Positions 14,459-23,518 of a DNA stretch of 63,709 nucleotides are shown here, in pieces (the stretch's first letter is position 1; each line of letters starts with the position of its first letter). The stretch spans positions 1 to 63,709 of the forward strand of contig ONEG01000018.1 in the NCBI GenBank assembly GCA_900316845.1, read 5' to 3'. Source of the DNA: an uncultured Bacteroidales bacterium. GTDB taxonomy: Bacteria > Bacteroidota > Bacteroidia > Bacteroidales > Paludibacteraceae. Position numbers and translations under genes: made by a program. Below the pieces are notes generated by a model, which saw only the letters and a program-made list of their open reading frames with translations, made no database searches and was not told the origin of the DNA.

Positions 14459-15653
14459 ATGGACGAAAATATCATCATAGCATCCGCAGGCAGCGAACTG
14501 AACAATGCCGTACAGGTCATTAAGGACGCCATTCTGCAAAGCCAGCAGCGTGCGTTAAAAGCCATCAACCAAGAGCAATTAGCGCTCTATTATGGTATCG
14601 GTCGGTATATCTCCATCAACACGCGTAAGAAAAAACTGGGGCTCTGGGTTTATTGCGTCTATCAGCGAACAACTACGTAAGGAATTGCCCGGATTGAAAG
14701 GCTTTTCAGCACGTAATCTAAGGAATATGCGTACGTTCTACGAGGAATGGCATCAACTGGAGCAACCTAATTCGCCAGATGGAACTGGCAATGTGCCATC
14801 CAATTTGGCAGACGAAACTGCCAAATTACCTTCTTTCAATTTGGCAGATGGAACTGCCAAATTACAAAATGCCGATTCAATCCAAGCCCTTCAGATTACG
14901 CAATTGCCTGATTTTCCTTTAGTTGCATTCCTAAGCGTTGGTTTCTCGCACCATACAACTATCCTCTCGTTAGCCAAGACGTATGAGGAGCGCATCTTCT
15001 ATATGCAGTTTGCAGCGGATTACAAAGTGAAGGTAGAGGACTTGGAAGAATTGATCAAATCCGACCTCTATCATCACCAAGGTGATTTACCGAACAATTT
15101 TAGACGCACCATCCCTGATCAGCTGCAAGCATATCGTGCTATCACGATGTTCAAAGATGAGTACCTGCTCGATTATATCAATACCGAAGAATTGTTCGTC
15201 CGCGACAAAGATCGTGACGAGAAAGTGATTGAGCAAGGCATCATCAATAATGTCAAGAATTTCATCATGACGTTCGGCAAGGATTTCACGTTCGTCGGCA
15301 ACCAATACCATTTGGAGAAATTCGGTGTCGAACAATTCCCTGATTTGCTCTTCTTCAACCGTGAGTTAGCGTGTTTGGTAGTCGTTGAACTTAAAGATGG
15401 TCCGTTCCAAACATCCTATCTTGGGCAGTTGGCAGGCTACCTGCGCATCTTGGACGATGAAGTCCGCAAACCCAACGAGAATCCGTCCATCGGAATCATC
15501 TTGTGTAAGTCTGCCAACAAAAAGTACGTTGAGTATGTCATTCAGGATTACAACCGTCCTATGGGTGTCGCTACCTATAAAACCTCTGCTGACATGGATG
15601 ACAAACTGAAGAAACTCCTTCCGCCGGTGGAGGATTTGGAGAAATTGATATAA
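14459..15653 (+). pseudogene. yhcG: YhcG/DUF1016-family PD-(D/E)XK nuclease, frameshifted in a run of six A
   Basis: The N-terminus reads from the ATG at 14459 (ALYYGIGRYISINTRKKK), but the frame is lost at the A6 run at 14630-14635. The rest continues one frame over (WGSGFIASISEQLRKELPGLKGFSARNLRNMR) to 15653. Removing one A joins both halves into a normal-length protein (about 397 residues). The C-terminal half holds the nuclease-type core with DLLFFNRELACLVVVELKDGPF. The gene may be a true pseudogene, a phase-variable gene or a sequencing error. Residues around the middle contain an in-frame insertion encoding NLADETAKL and NLADGTAKL, made from two perfect inverted repeats. YhcG proteins often sit in restriction and mobile islands. 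Confidence 0.8.
14802..14863. repeat. Two perfect inverted repeats inside the yhcG frame
   Basis: AATTTGGCAG/CTGCCAAATT with six-base loops at 14802-14827 and 14838-14863. A weaker relative, TTCGCCAG/CTGGCAA, lies at 14771-14791. Each codes in frame for NLAD(E/G)TAKL or similar. Confidence 0.75.
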
Positions 15654-15737
15654 TAAATCACCTTTCTATGCAGAGGCTGCTCCTTCCAATTCAATGGAAG
15701 GACGGAGTAAAAAGTCAAAAGTATCGATTATCAAAAC

Positions 15738-16562
15738 ATGGATCGCAGAGCATATCTTATATCGGTTTTGGACGATACGTTGGAGCGTATCAATGGTGAC
15801 TTTGAATTGCACAAAGCGCAACAGCAATCCATATCCGCGCAGAAGCTTATTCTCGAAAAGGAATCGTTGGACATTCCGGCACCAAGGTTTGACGAGAAGG
15901 CACAAGTTATCGTGACGAAGAACCGTTCCTTTGAGGCAGCGGCACAATACATTGGGCAACATGTGTGCGTGCTGAACTTCGCTTCGGCAACTAATCCCGG
16001 CGGAGGTGTGACGCATGGTTCGTCTGCGCAAGAGGAGTGTCTGTGCCGTTGCTCCACCTTATACAACTGCCTGAACACGCGCGCCATGTGGGACGGGTTC
16101 TACACGCCGCATCGTCGTTCCGGCAATCCGTTGCATAACGATGATATCATCTTCACGCCCAACGTGCAAGTGCTCAAGGACGATGACTACCGGTCGTTGG
16201 TGGATCCGTTTGCAGTGGATGTCATCACCTGTGCTGCGCCGAACTTGCGTGAGCAACCGGCTAACCCATACAACCCAAGCGACGGCGATGCCAAACGTAT
16301 CAGCAAGGACGAGTTGTACCAACTGCACAAGCAACGCGCTCGTCGTATTTTGACTGTGGCAGCGCAGAAAGAAGCGGACGTGCTGATATTGGGTGCGTTT
16401 GGTTGCGGAGCCTTCCAGAACGACCCGCAAGTGGTGGCACGTGCTTACAACGATGTGCTGGCAGAGTTCATCCACCATTTCCGGACGATTGAGTTTGCGG
16501 TCTATTGCCGCCCGCACGACGACAGCAACTACCACGCATTTAAGGAGATTATAAGAGTATGA
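15738..16562 (+). CDS. TIGR02452-type bacterial poly(ADP-ribose) glycohydrolase-like protein
   Basis: 274 residues. The catalytic loops of microbial PARG-type macrodomain enzymes are present: NPGGGVTHGSSAQEE, with GGG at 88-90 and QEE at 98-100, and a later GAFGCGAFQNDP. Such enzymes remove ADP-ribose from proteins or nucleic acids and occur with ADP-ribosylation toxins and in phage-defence settings. No partner ADP-ribosyltransferase is visible nearby. The ATG at 15738 follows a short A-rich leader. It heads a run of overlapping small genes (16559, 16674, 16850) that look like an operon pieced together from fragments. Confidence 0.85.
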   Translation: MDRRAYLISVLDDTLERINGDFELHKAQQQSISAQKLILEKESLDIPAPRFDEKAQVIVTKNRSFEAAAQYIGQHVCVLNFASATNPGGGVTHGSSAQEECLCRCSTLYNCLNTRAMWDGFYTPHRRSGNPLHNDDIIFTPNVQVLKDDDYRSLVDPFAVDVITCAAPNLREQPANPYNPSDGDAKRISKDELYQLHKQRARRILTVAAQKEADVLILGAFGCGAFQNDPQVVARAYNDVLAEFIHHFRTIEFAVYCRPHDDSNYHAFKEIIRV

Positions 16563-16672
16563 CATACGACGAGTACATAGCACAACAGCAGCAAGCGATG
16601 GATGAGGAGCAGCAGGAGGATAGTTGCTTCACGGCGGATGTACCTGAGTGTCAGTTTGTAAGAGGACATTGA
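16559..16672 (+). CDS. Tiny Gln/Glu-rich hypothetical peptide
   Basis: 37 residues beginning MTYDEYIAQQQQAMDEEQQ and ending with ECQFVRGH. It overlaps the PARG-like gene by ATGA and is followed one base later by the next ATG, so translation coupling is plausible. No family recognised; it may be a remnant. Confidence 0.35.
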   Translation: MTYDEYIAQQQQAMDEEQQEDSCFTADVPECQFVRGH

Positions 16673-16673
16673 T

Positions 16674-16853
16674 ATGGCGCAGAAGATACAAAAAACGAAT
16701 GTATGCCGGCTACTGGACGCAGCAGGGATTGCGTACGAGCTAATCGAGTACGAGGTGGATGAGTCTGACTTGAGTCACGGTCAGCTTCTCATAGACCACC
16801 CCGAAGAGATTGCCCAACGAATAATGAACGTTTTAGAATATGACAGAATATGA
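16674..16853 (+). pseudogene. Truncated YbaK-like (Cys-tRNA-Pro deacylase) N-terminus fused to foreign tail
   Basis: 59 residues. The first 33 (KTNVCRLLDAAGIAYELIEY, then EVDESDLS) match the beginning of Bacteroidales YbaK/EbsC deacylases, which are normally near 160 residues. The sequence then departs into HGQLLIDHPEEIAQRIMNVL, which reads like the last helix of another protein, possibly an alpha/beta hydrolase. The editing domain is missing, so deacylase activity is not expected. An internal deletion joining two genes explains it best. It overlaps the next gene by ATGA. Confidence 0.55.
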
Positions 16854-17377
16854 AAACAACCATTCAAAACATAGCCGGCTATGTGCTTGGAGGAGTGATG
16901 TTCGTAGTGCTTTTGCCGACGATTATGTGGCTGGCATCAGGAATACCGGCATTGGAACATATCGGCGCATTGCGTGCATCCCTGACTGGACTGTTGATGG
17001 TGGGTGGCTTAACACTCAGCGTGTGGACTATTGTCTATATGAAGCGTCGTGGGAAAGGCAATCCGATGGATGCGTTCGGACATGAGGTGGCTCCTCGCAC
17101 GCAACATCTGATGACGGAAGGTCCTTACCGCATCAACCGCAATCCGATGCTGACCGGGACGCTTGTCTATCTCGCATCGTTTATTGTTTGGCTATGGACG
17201 TGGCAGGCTCTGTTGGTGTGGTTTATTTTCCTTGCAATCATGTTCGTGCAAGTACTGACTGAGGAGAAACGCCTCCGCCGTGATTTTGGCGATGAATACG
17301 AGTCTTATTGCCGTCGCACAGGGCGGTTTTTACCGACAGGGCGGTTTTTACCGATTGGATTTAATGGAAACAAATAG
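16850..17377 (+). CDS. Isoprenylcysteine carboxyl methyltransferase-family membrane protein
   Basis: 175 residues with about four membrane segments (9-30, 42-63, 101-119, 119-137). The family signature is plain: GPYRINRNPMLTG at 91-103 and EEKRLRRDFGDEYESYCRR around 138-156, which hold the SAM-binding pocket in ICMT/PEMT-like proteins. Substrate unknown; bacterial members methylate lipids or small molecules. The C-terminus is odd: TGRFLP is repeated (157-162 and 163-168) because an 18-base unit is duplicated at 17318-17353, one unit more than expected. Confidence 0.82.
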   Translation: MKTTIQNIAGYVLGGVMFVVLLPTIMWLASGIPALEHIGALRASLTGLLMVGGLTLSVWTIVYMKRRGKGNPMDAFGHEVAPRTQHLMTEGPYRINRNPMLTGTLVYLASFIVWLWTWQALLVWFIFLAIMFVQVLTEEKRLRRDFGDEYESYCRRTGRFLPTGRFLPIGFNGNK

Positions 17378-17516
17378 CGTAATTCCATTTCCCAGGAGGA
17401 CATACTCCCACCGCACAAGAGGTGCGCATATGGTATGTTCCTTTGGCAGAAAAACTATTGATACAATAAAAGGTGCTAGGTGCCTGTGAAAGTTAATGAA
17501 TGTCCTATAAACAGCA

Positions 17517-17569
17517 AATGACTTCCACAGTTGTGAAAGTCATTTTGGGCAGATTTTGGGCAGATTTTT
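17517..17569. repeat. Dyad and tandem repeat at the right end of the accessory region
   Basis: AAATGACTT (17517-17525) pairs with AAGTCATTT, followed by GGGCAGATTTT twice in tandem. It lies between the last accessory gene and tRNA-Thr. It could be a terminator or a remnant of an attachment region. Confidence 0.5.
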
Positions 17570-17607
17570 TAAGTCCTCATCTGTAACTTGCTTATTTTCA
17601 AGCAGTG

Positions 17608-17680
<73 letters not shown>

Positions 17681-17867
17681 GGCGCGTTTTAGACCCGATT
17701 AATACATTGTGAAACGATGTGTTAATCGGAGAGGAGATTTCCCGAAAACTACACGAGTTGCAGAGCAACGAAGTCGTTTATCGGCGAAATCGACGACAAA
17801 GGTACTGCTTTTTTTTGAATTGTGCAAATTTTTTGGCATTTTTTTTGCATAATTGGTATAAATTTTG

Positions 17868-17875
17868 TACCTTTG
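17868..17875 (+). promoter_or_regulatory. Promoter of the DUF5103 gene
   Basis: -7 box TACCTTTG only eight bases before the ATG at 17884, so the leader is extremely short or absent. Confidence 0.65.
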
Positions 17876-17883
17876 CACCGAAA

Positions 17884-19158
17884 ATGAGAAAAATCGTATT
17901 TATATTATTCTTTTGTGTCCTCTCGATGGGTCTTTTTGCGCAGACGCACACGCGTGTTTTTAATGAACAGGTGCGCACGTTGCGCGTGGAGCGAAAAGTG
18001 TTGCTGCTGGAGAACGGAGTAGTGGACGGAACGGAGCCGGACAACACTTTGCATATATCCTTCGACGAGATGAGCCACGACGTGAGGATGTACACCTATA
18101 CGGTACAAATGATGAATTGTTCCGCTTCGCTGAATGATGGATTGATGAAGGCGAATGACGGAATGTTGTCATCGGAGTACCTGCGGGGATTTACGACGCG
18201 GGACATTACCGATTATGAGCACTCGATCAACACCAGCCGCGAATATACGCATTATTGGTTCGATTTTCCGAACGAGGATATGGCGCTTACCAAGAGCGGC
18301 AACTATCGGTTGACGATTTACGAAGACGGCAATCCCGACAACCGCGTGGCGGAGGTGGATTTCTGCGTGGTGGAACCGCTGGTGAAGATCGAAACGAAAG
18401 TGCGGGCGAATACGGATATCGAGTTCAACGGACGTTACCAGCAGGTGGATGTGGATGTCAGCCTGCAGAATCTGGCTAATAACCTCCAGCCCTCAGAGTT
18501 CCGAGTGGTGGTGACGCAGAACAACCGGCCGGACAATGCGGTGACGATGACGCAACCGACCTTCGTGGAGCCTAATCGGCTCAGGTACATCAATAACAAA
18601 GCCCTCATCTTCGAGGCGGGAAACGAGTACCACCATTTCGATGCTTTCTCCTGTTTCTATGCGGGTTACGGCATCGACCGCGTGTATCACGAGATGGGCG
18701 ATTATCACGCCTTGCTCTTCCCGAATGAGATTACGAAAGGGCAATATATCCATGAGTTTGACAGCGACGGCCGCTTTGTAGTGAACGCCGAGCGCACGAA
18801 TGACAGTGATACGGAGGCGGAGTATATGTGGGTCTATTGGACAGTTCCGGCGGAGAAGCCGTGGTTTGACGGCATGCTGTATGTCGGCGGGGAGATCTTC
18901 GGCAATGAGTTAAGCCTTCGCAACCGCATGCAGTACGATGCGGAAGCCAAAGTTTATTGGCTCACGGCCTTGGTAAAACAGGGTGGGTATGACTACCAGT
19001 ACTGGTTTGTGCCCAAAGGACAAAAAACTACCACTCAGCGAGTGGATGGCAGTTATTGGCAGACCGAAAACGAATACGCCGTCTATGTCTATTGGCGTCC
19101 TTTCGGCGCGCGGTACGACCGATTGATCGGCGTTCAGATACTAAAATCGACACTCTGA
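17884..19158 (+). CDS. DUF5103-domain secreted protein
   Basis: 424 residues from the ATG at 17884. The 55 residues of open frame before it overlap the promoter and are rejected. Signal peptide MRKIVFILFFCVLSMGLFAQ is followed by a beta-rich body with HISFDEMSHDVRMYTYTVQ, SGNYRLTIYEDGN and a C-terminal VYWRPFGARYDRLIG. That layout is the DUF5103 family, generally single-copy in Bacteroidetes and of unknown function, probably in the periplasm or at the outer membrane. It is a core-type gene and marks the end of the accessory region. Confidence 0.85.
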   Translation: MRKIVFILFFCVLSMGLFAQTHTRVFNEQVRTLRVERKVLLLENGVVDGTEPDNTLHISFDEMSHDVRMYTYTVQMMNCSASLNDGLMKANDGMLSSEYLRGFTTRDITDYEHSINTSREYTHYWFDFPNEDMALTKSGNYRLTIYEDGNPDNRVAEVDFCVVEPLVKIETKVRANTDIEFNGRYQQVDVDVSLQNLANNLQPSEFRVVVTQNNRPDNAVTMTQPTFVEPNRLRYINNKALIFEAGNEYHHFDAFSCFYAGYGIDRVYHEMGDYHALLFPNEITKGQYIHEFDSDGRFVVNAERTNDSDTEAEYMWVYWTVPAEKPWFDGMLYVGGEIFGNELSLRNRMQYDAEAKVYWLTALVKQGGYDYQYWFVPKGQKTTTQRVDGSYWQTENEYAVYVYWRPFGARYDRLIGVQILKSTL

Positions 19159-19191
19159 TGTTCTAAACAGTATATTTGTTCGATATACAAC

Positions 19192-20085
19192 TTACTCTTT
19201 CTTTTTTCTAAACGCTGCGGGGGATAGTCCTTCGTGGCGTTTGAAGAATGTGCCGAAATGGCTTTGGTTCCGGAAGCCGAGCTGGTCGGCTATTTGCTGT
19301 ATGGGCATAGGCGTAGAGACAAGAAGTGTTTTGGCGCGTTGCATGAGTGCGCGTTCGATAAACGAACTGGCAGGAATGCCGAGTGTCTCTTTGATAGTGT
19401 TGGCTACGTAGCGCGTGGAGAGGCAAAGCTGGTCGGCATACCAATCGAGCGAGTGCTGTTGCTCACAATGGGCATCCACCAGGTGCATGAAACGTCCTGT
19501 GATATCTTCGTTGCGTGATATGGACGGCGCATGCATTTTGGTGTTGGCAATGTCCCCTGCCAGAAAGTGGAAAAGCGAATTGATGAGAAGCATGGCGGCA
19601 GTGCGGTCTTGTGCGGCCACCACTTCGCGCAGCAAGTCAAAATAACGGATAACACCTTGCACCTTCTGCGCGTTCATGTGCCAAACGGGATGAATATACG
19701 TATGTGAAATGAGCGACAAAGGGAATTGGAGATTCATCTCCGCCATAAATTTTCGGGAGATGGCTAAGATATACATATCTATACCTTCCAAGTCGGTGGG
19801 GCGCTTTACCAAGAAATCCGGAGCCAAGAGAAATCCGTCATTGGCTTTAATATCATATTCTTCGTTGTTGATATAGATCTTACCGAATCCTTTATTCACA
19901 ATTTGGAAACAATAACTCGGCGAAAAATACTGCTCGGGAATAATCCGATTGATAAAAGTACTTTTTTCACCTTTGGCATGCATGACGCATATATCGTCCA
20001 CGGATGTCTCTCCGGGGATAAAACTAACCCATTCAAAACCTGAAAAGTCCAGCAAAATGTCGTTTTCCTGCTTTTGTGTCTCCAT
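19192..20085 (-). CDS. AraC-family transcription regulator
   Basis: 297 residues: an N-terminal cupin-type sensing domain (about 1-170), then two helix-turn-helix units in the last 100 residues (LDWYADQLCLSTRYVANTIKE and PIQQIADQLGFRNQSHFGTFFKR). The second is the classic AraC signature. The inducer is unknown. It is divergent from the glycosyltransferase gene at 20262 and probably regulates itself or that gene. The leftward promoter reads CAAAGGTA at 20117-20124 on the plus strand. The 176-base divergent region contains TTAGAACAAT/ATTCG repeats (near 20101 and 20161) that could be binding sites. Confidence 0.88.
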   Translation of the reverse strand: METQKQENDILLDFSGFEWVSFIPGETSVDDICVMHAKGEKSTFINRIIPEQYFSPSYCFQIVNKGFGKIYINNEEYDIKANDGFLLAPDFLVKRPTDLEGIDMYILAISRKFMAEMNLQFPLSLISHTYIHPVWHMNAQKVQGVIRYFDLLREVVAAQDRTAAMLLINSLFHFLAGDIANTKMHAPSISRNEDITGRFMHLVDAHCEQQHSLDWYADQLCLSTRYVANTIKETLGIPASSFIERALMQRAKTLLVSTPMPIQQIADQLGFRNQSHFGTFFKRHEGLSPAAFRKKKE

Positions 20086-20212
20086 GTATTATATGCGTAT
20101 TAGAACAATTCGTGTGCAAAGGTACAACAATTTTTTGACATGTGCAAGCGGAATAGTAGAATTAGAACAATATTCGTATGAATTAGAAAAACGATAATTG
20201 ATTAAAAAGCAG

Positions 20213-20220
20213 TACTTTTG
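20213..20220 (+). promoter_or_regulatory. Promoter of the glycosyltransferase gene
   Basis: -7 box TACTTTTG, with AT-rich upstream sequence and the repeated TAGAACAA(T) motif about 50 and 110 bases before it. Confidence 0.5.
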
Positions 20221-20261
20221 CAGCCCATTTTGAAAAAACGACTCACGAAACAAGAAAATTT

Positions 20262-21458
20262 ATGAAGATTTTATTTGTTATAGACAGTTTCTATACGACG
20301 AATAACGGGACAAGTATTTCCGCGCAGCGTTTTGCAGGAGAACTGCGGAAACGAGGGCATGAGGTATGTGCACTTTGTTGGGATACACCGGAGTACAAAG
20401 AGAACAATTTAACAGATGGTGATTTCACGACAAAAAAGTTCAATATTCCGGTATTCCAGCCATTGTGCGACAAACATGATTTCAGTTTTGCGAAAAACAA
20501 CAAAAACATCGTGCATGACGCATGCGACTGGGCGGACATAGTGCATATTTTCGTGCCGTTTGGCATCTCAATGGAGGCGGTAAACTACTGCAACGAAATA
20601 GGCAAACCGGTGACGGCTGCTTTTCATATCCAGCCGGAGAACATGACTTCTTCGGTGAACATGGGCAAAGTGGAATGGTTTAATGAGCTGTTTTACAAGA
20701 GTTTCCGAAGCAACATATATAACCGTGTGCGTCATGTACATGTGCCGTCTAAATTCATGGGCGACATGATAGCCGAGCGCGGCTACACCGCCAAAATCCA
20801 TGTGATCAGTAACGGAATCCAGAACGAGTTTCTGGAGGCGGGAAAGGAGTATATCGATCACGGGCGTCCCGCAAAGAGCGCAGAGTTGGAAGGAAAAATA
20901 GTGATTACGATGGTCGGGCGTCTGTCCGGTGAGAAGCGTCAGGACGTGCTCATCAATGCCGTGCCATATAGCAAGTACGCCGACAAGATACAATTGGTGT
21001 TTGCAGGTAAGGGTCCGAAATACGACGAATATGTTGCGCTGGGCGAGAAACTGGCTAACAAACCGATGTTCCTGTATCTGAGCAAAGAAGAGTTGATTCA
21101 CCACCTCGGAATGACCGATTTGTATGTGCATGCCAGTGATATGGAGAGTGAGGCCATCAGTTGTATCGAGGCGTTTGCAACGGGCTTGGTGCCGGTGATA
21201 GCGAACAGCGATGTGTCCGCAACGCCGCAGTTCGCGCTGGACGGCCGCAGTCTGTTCAAGCCCGGCGACCCGAAAGATCTCGCACGTGCGATAGACTACT
21301 GGCTGGACCATCCCAACGAGCGTAAATACATAGGCGAGTTGTACTATCAGTCCGCCAAACGATACACCCTGGAGAACTCGGTAACGCAGTTTGAGGAGAT
21401 GTTGCAAGAAGAAATAGCCGATTGCGCAAAGGCACAGGAAAAGAGAAATGAAGAATAG
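20262..21458 (+). CDS. Family-4 glycosyltransferase
   Basis: 398 residues, GT-B fold. N-terminal half MKILFVIDSFYTTNNGTS and RFAGELRKRGHEV for the acceptor; C-terminal nucleotide-sugar half with VGRLSGEKRQDVLINAV, VFAGKGPKYDEY and the GT4 pattern ESEAISCIEAFATGLVPVIA near 294-313. It resembles enzymes that glycosylate diacylglycerol or make cell-surface glycolipids, but the acceptor cannot be told from sequence. It overlaps the next gene by 11 bases, so it forms an operon with two exported proteins. Confidence 0.85.
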   Translation: MKILFVIDSFYTTNNGTSISAQRFAGELRKRGHEVCALCWDTPEYKENNLTDGDFTTKKFNIPVFQPLCDKHDFSFAKNNKNIVHDACDWADIVHIFVPFGISMEAVNYCNEIGKPVTAAFHIQPENMTSSVNMGKVEWFNELFYKSFRSNIYNRVRHVHVPSKFMGDMIAERGYTAKIHVISNGIQNEFLEAGKEYIDHGRPAKSAELEGKIVITMVGRLSGEKRQDVLINAVPYSKYADKIQLVFAGKGPKYDEYVALGEKLANKPMFLYLSKEELIHHLGMTDLYVHASDMESEAISCIEAFATGLVPVIANSDVSATPQFALDGRSLFKPGDPKDLARAIDYWLDHPNERKYIGELYYQSAKRYTLENSVTQFEEMLQEEIADCAKAQEKRNEE

Positions 21459-22425
21459 ATTTTTAGTTATATGTCTGTTTGTAGCGTTCACGTCGCAAGC
21501 GCGGGAGCGGGTAGAAGTGCTGCCGTTTGGCGACATGGAGAGTTGGACGGTGCGGTACATCAAAGAATCCGCACTCATTGGCGGTAAGACCAAGACCATG
21601 TACATGCTTGCAGAGCCGGATACGATCCATGGCACGACATACAACCGCGGCAGTTCCCCCTGGAGCAGCAGCAATGCTTTTGCGCGTGCTTTTGGAGTGA
21701 ACAAAGTGTCGGTAGGCGTGACGCCTGAGCGTCGTGGCAACGGTTGGTGCGCCAAGTTAGAGACGCATTTGGAGATAGTGACGGCAGTGGGGATAGACCT
21801 GAAGGCGCTCGCTACCGGCAGTCTCTATACGGGTGTGCTGGCTGAGCCGGTGACTATGGCGCACAGTAAAGACCCCAACTCGGCAATCGATATGGGTGTG
21901 CCCTTTACCCAACGCCCGACGGCTTTAGTACTGGATTACAAAGCGAAGATCAATCCTAACGGGCAGATCGTGTATGCGAATGCCGGAACAAGAGTGAAGA
22001 ACGTAGCAGGTCGTGATAAAGGACAAATCGTTCTGGTGCTTCAACACCGATGGGAAGAGAATGGTCATGTGTACGCCTATCGTGTGGGTACAGCAACGGA
22101 GTACATCGAGCAGAGCACATCGGGTTGGGTAGACGGGCACCGCGTGGAGGTGTGTTACGGTGAACCCAGATCCGATTGCAAGCAACCCTGGCACGAACTG
22201 ACCGACAACCGTTTCAAGACCCGTAACAGTCAAGGGAAAATGGTGAATATTGAAGAAGTAGGTTTCCGCGGGGAGATGCAACCGACGCATATGATTATTC
22301 AGATCTCATCCGGTTCGATGCCGCCTTTTACAGGCTGCCCGGGGAATATAGTATGGTGTGATAATATCCGCTTGGCTTATGATCATTTTTCTGATACTTC
22401 TGCTGGTTTGCGTGCTTCCCGTTGA
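21448..22425 (+). CDS. PCMD-domain exported protein
   Basis: 325 residues with signal peptide (FLVICLFVAFTSQA). The pattern PFGDMESWTVRYIKES and SSPWSSSNAFARAFG, followed by DYKAKINPNG and a C-terminal [12 protein letters not shown], is typical of the PCMD family (putative carbohydrate metabolism domain), beta-sandwich proteins found with polysaccharide use or surface sugars. It overlaps both neighbours in the same direction, so it is translationally linked to the glycosyltransferase and the esterase. Confidence 0.7.
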   Translation: MKNRFLVICLFVAFTSQARERVEVLPFGDMESWTVRYIKESALIGGKTKTMYMLAEPDTIHGTTYNRGSSPWSSSNAFARAFGVNKVSVGVTPERRGNGWCAKLETHLEIVTAVGIDLKALATGSLYTGVLAEPVTMAHSKDPNSAIDMGVPFTQRPTALVLDYKAKINPNGQIVYANAGTRVKNVAGRDKGQIVLVLQHRWEENGHVYAYRVGTATEYIEQSTSGWVDGHRVEVCYGEPRSDCKQPWHELTDNRFKTRNSQGKMVNIEEVGFRGEMQPTHMIIQISSGSMPPFTGCPGNIVWCDNIRLAYDHFSDTSAGLRASR

Positions 22426-23518
22426 GGCACGCACTCCGCGCACTATCCGCATATCCGATGACTACTCGTCGGTAACGGTGAATGAGGACAGTACGCTCAG
22501 TTTCTGCTACTGCGGTCCGGGTCGGCGTGTGAGCGTGCAGAGCGACTTGCTGTACGCGGACGAGGACAGCAGCCGCTATACCGATCATACACGCCGGATA
22601 AAAATGCGGCTGCAGAGCGATGGCTGTTTTCATGTCACAACGCGTGCTGTCAGCCCGGAGACCTATACCTATTGCTTTCGGGTGAACGGCAAACGTAAAC
22701 CGGATCCCCTTAATCCGGATACCGCTTGGCAGAAAATGCATAAGTGGAACGTGGTCAATGTGGGCGGTTCCAAGCAAGCTGACTTATACCGCGCTCCGTT
22801 GCAGCAAGGCGAACTCATCCACGCGACATGGTATAGCACCAATGAGAAACTGCGTCGGCGGGTAAATATCTATTTGCCGGCCGCATTCAACCGTCAGAAC
22901 TCAGATTGCCCTGTGCTGTATTTGATCCATGGAATCAACGGCTATGAAGGCAGTTGGAGCGAACGGGGACGAGCTATTCATATTCTGGAAAATATGGTGG
23001 CAGAAGGTCTATGCAAGCCGATGATCCTGGTCATGCCGGATGTCAACGTAGGTGTGCATGAGGACAGACCGAGCCATCATACGCTATGGAATAATATCTT
23101 CAGTTATCCGCGGCTCTGCCATGACCATGACATCGAGAAGGGACTGGTGGAACTGATTCAAATGGTGGATAGTGCGTATCCTGTTTCCGGCAAGCATTAT
23201 ATTGCCGGACTGTCCGACGGGGCACGCATAGCTGCCAATACCGCCAATTTGCTGCCGGGATATTTCGAAGCAATCGGTATGTTTTCTCCTGTAGTGCATA
23301 AAAGCCAGTTGCCTGCCGATAGCGCGATGGTATTTGTCTATACCGGCAAAAGGGATATGTTTCATGGCAACGCCAAGCGTTTCAACAAGCATCTGGACAA
23401 AAATAAAACCGCCCATTGTTATCAAGAAACAACAGGCGGTCATACGTGGCGCAACTGGCGTCTTTATCTTTCCGATTTCCTCAAACGGGTATCGTTTACT
23501 TCGCCAGACGGGCTTTGA
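22379..23518 (+). CDS. Esterase of the CE1 / esterase D type with N-terminal sandwich domain
   Basis: 379 residues from the ATG at 22379 (a start at 22358 is possible). Signal peptide; an N-terminal beta-sandwich of CBM48/E-set type (30-130); then an alpha/beta hydrolase with nucleophile in GLSDGAR (Ser about 279), an acid residue in TGKRDMFHG, and His in TGGHTWRNW. These proteins remove acetyl or feruloyl groups from polysaccharides. The C-terminus overlaps the end of the converging pgi gene by about 23 bases, a tight convergent junction. Substrate cannot be assigned. Confidence 0.82.
   Translation: MIIFLILLLVCVLPVEARTPRTIRISDDYSSVTVNEDSTLSFCYCGPGRRVSVQSDLLYADEDSSRYTDHTRRIKMRLQSDGCFHVTTRAVSPETYTYCFRVNGKRKPDPLNPDTAWQKMHKWNVVNVGGSKQADLYRAPLQQGELIHATWYSTNEKLRRRVNIYLPAAFNRQNSDCPVLYLIHGINGYEGSWSERGRAIHILENMVAEGLCKPMILVMPDVNVGVHEDRPSHHTLWNNIFSYPRLCHDHDIEKGLVELIQMVDSAYPVSGKHYIAGLSDGARIAANTANLLPGYFEAIGMFSPVVHKSQLPADSAMVFVYTGKRDMFHGNAKRFNKHLDKNKTAHCYQETTGGHTWRNWRLYLSDFLKRVSFTSPDGL

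Noticed and set aside
14620..14645. Programmed -1 frameshift in yhcG
   Set aside because: The sequence contains A AAA AAC, but the frame needed downstream is +1 relative to the upstream frame, so the slippery heptamer does not give the right product.
1..17607. Integrase or transposase gene in the left accessory region
   Set aside because: I looked for tyrosine recombinase and DDE signatures in all sizeable frames and found none; the integrase must lie outside the window if it exists.
20568..21755. 395-residue minus-strand frame over the glycosyltransferase
   Set aside because: No motifs; overlaps two genes with clear families on the plus strand.
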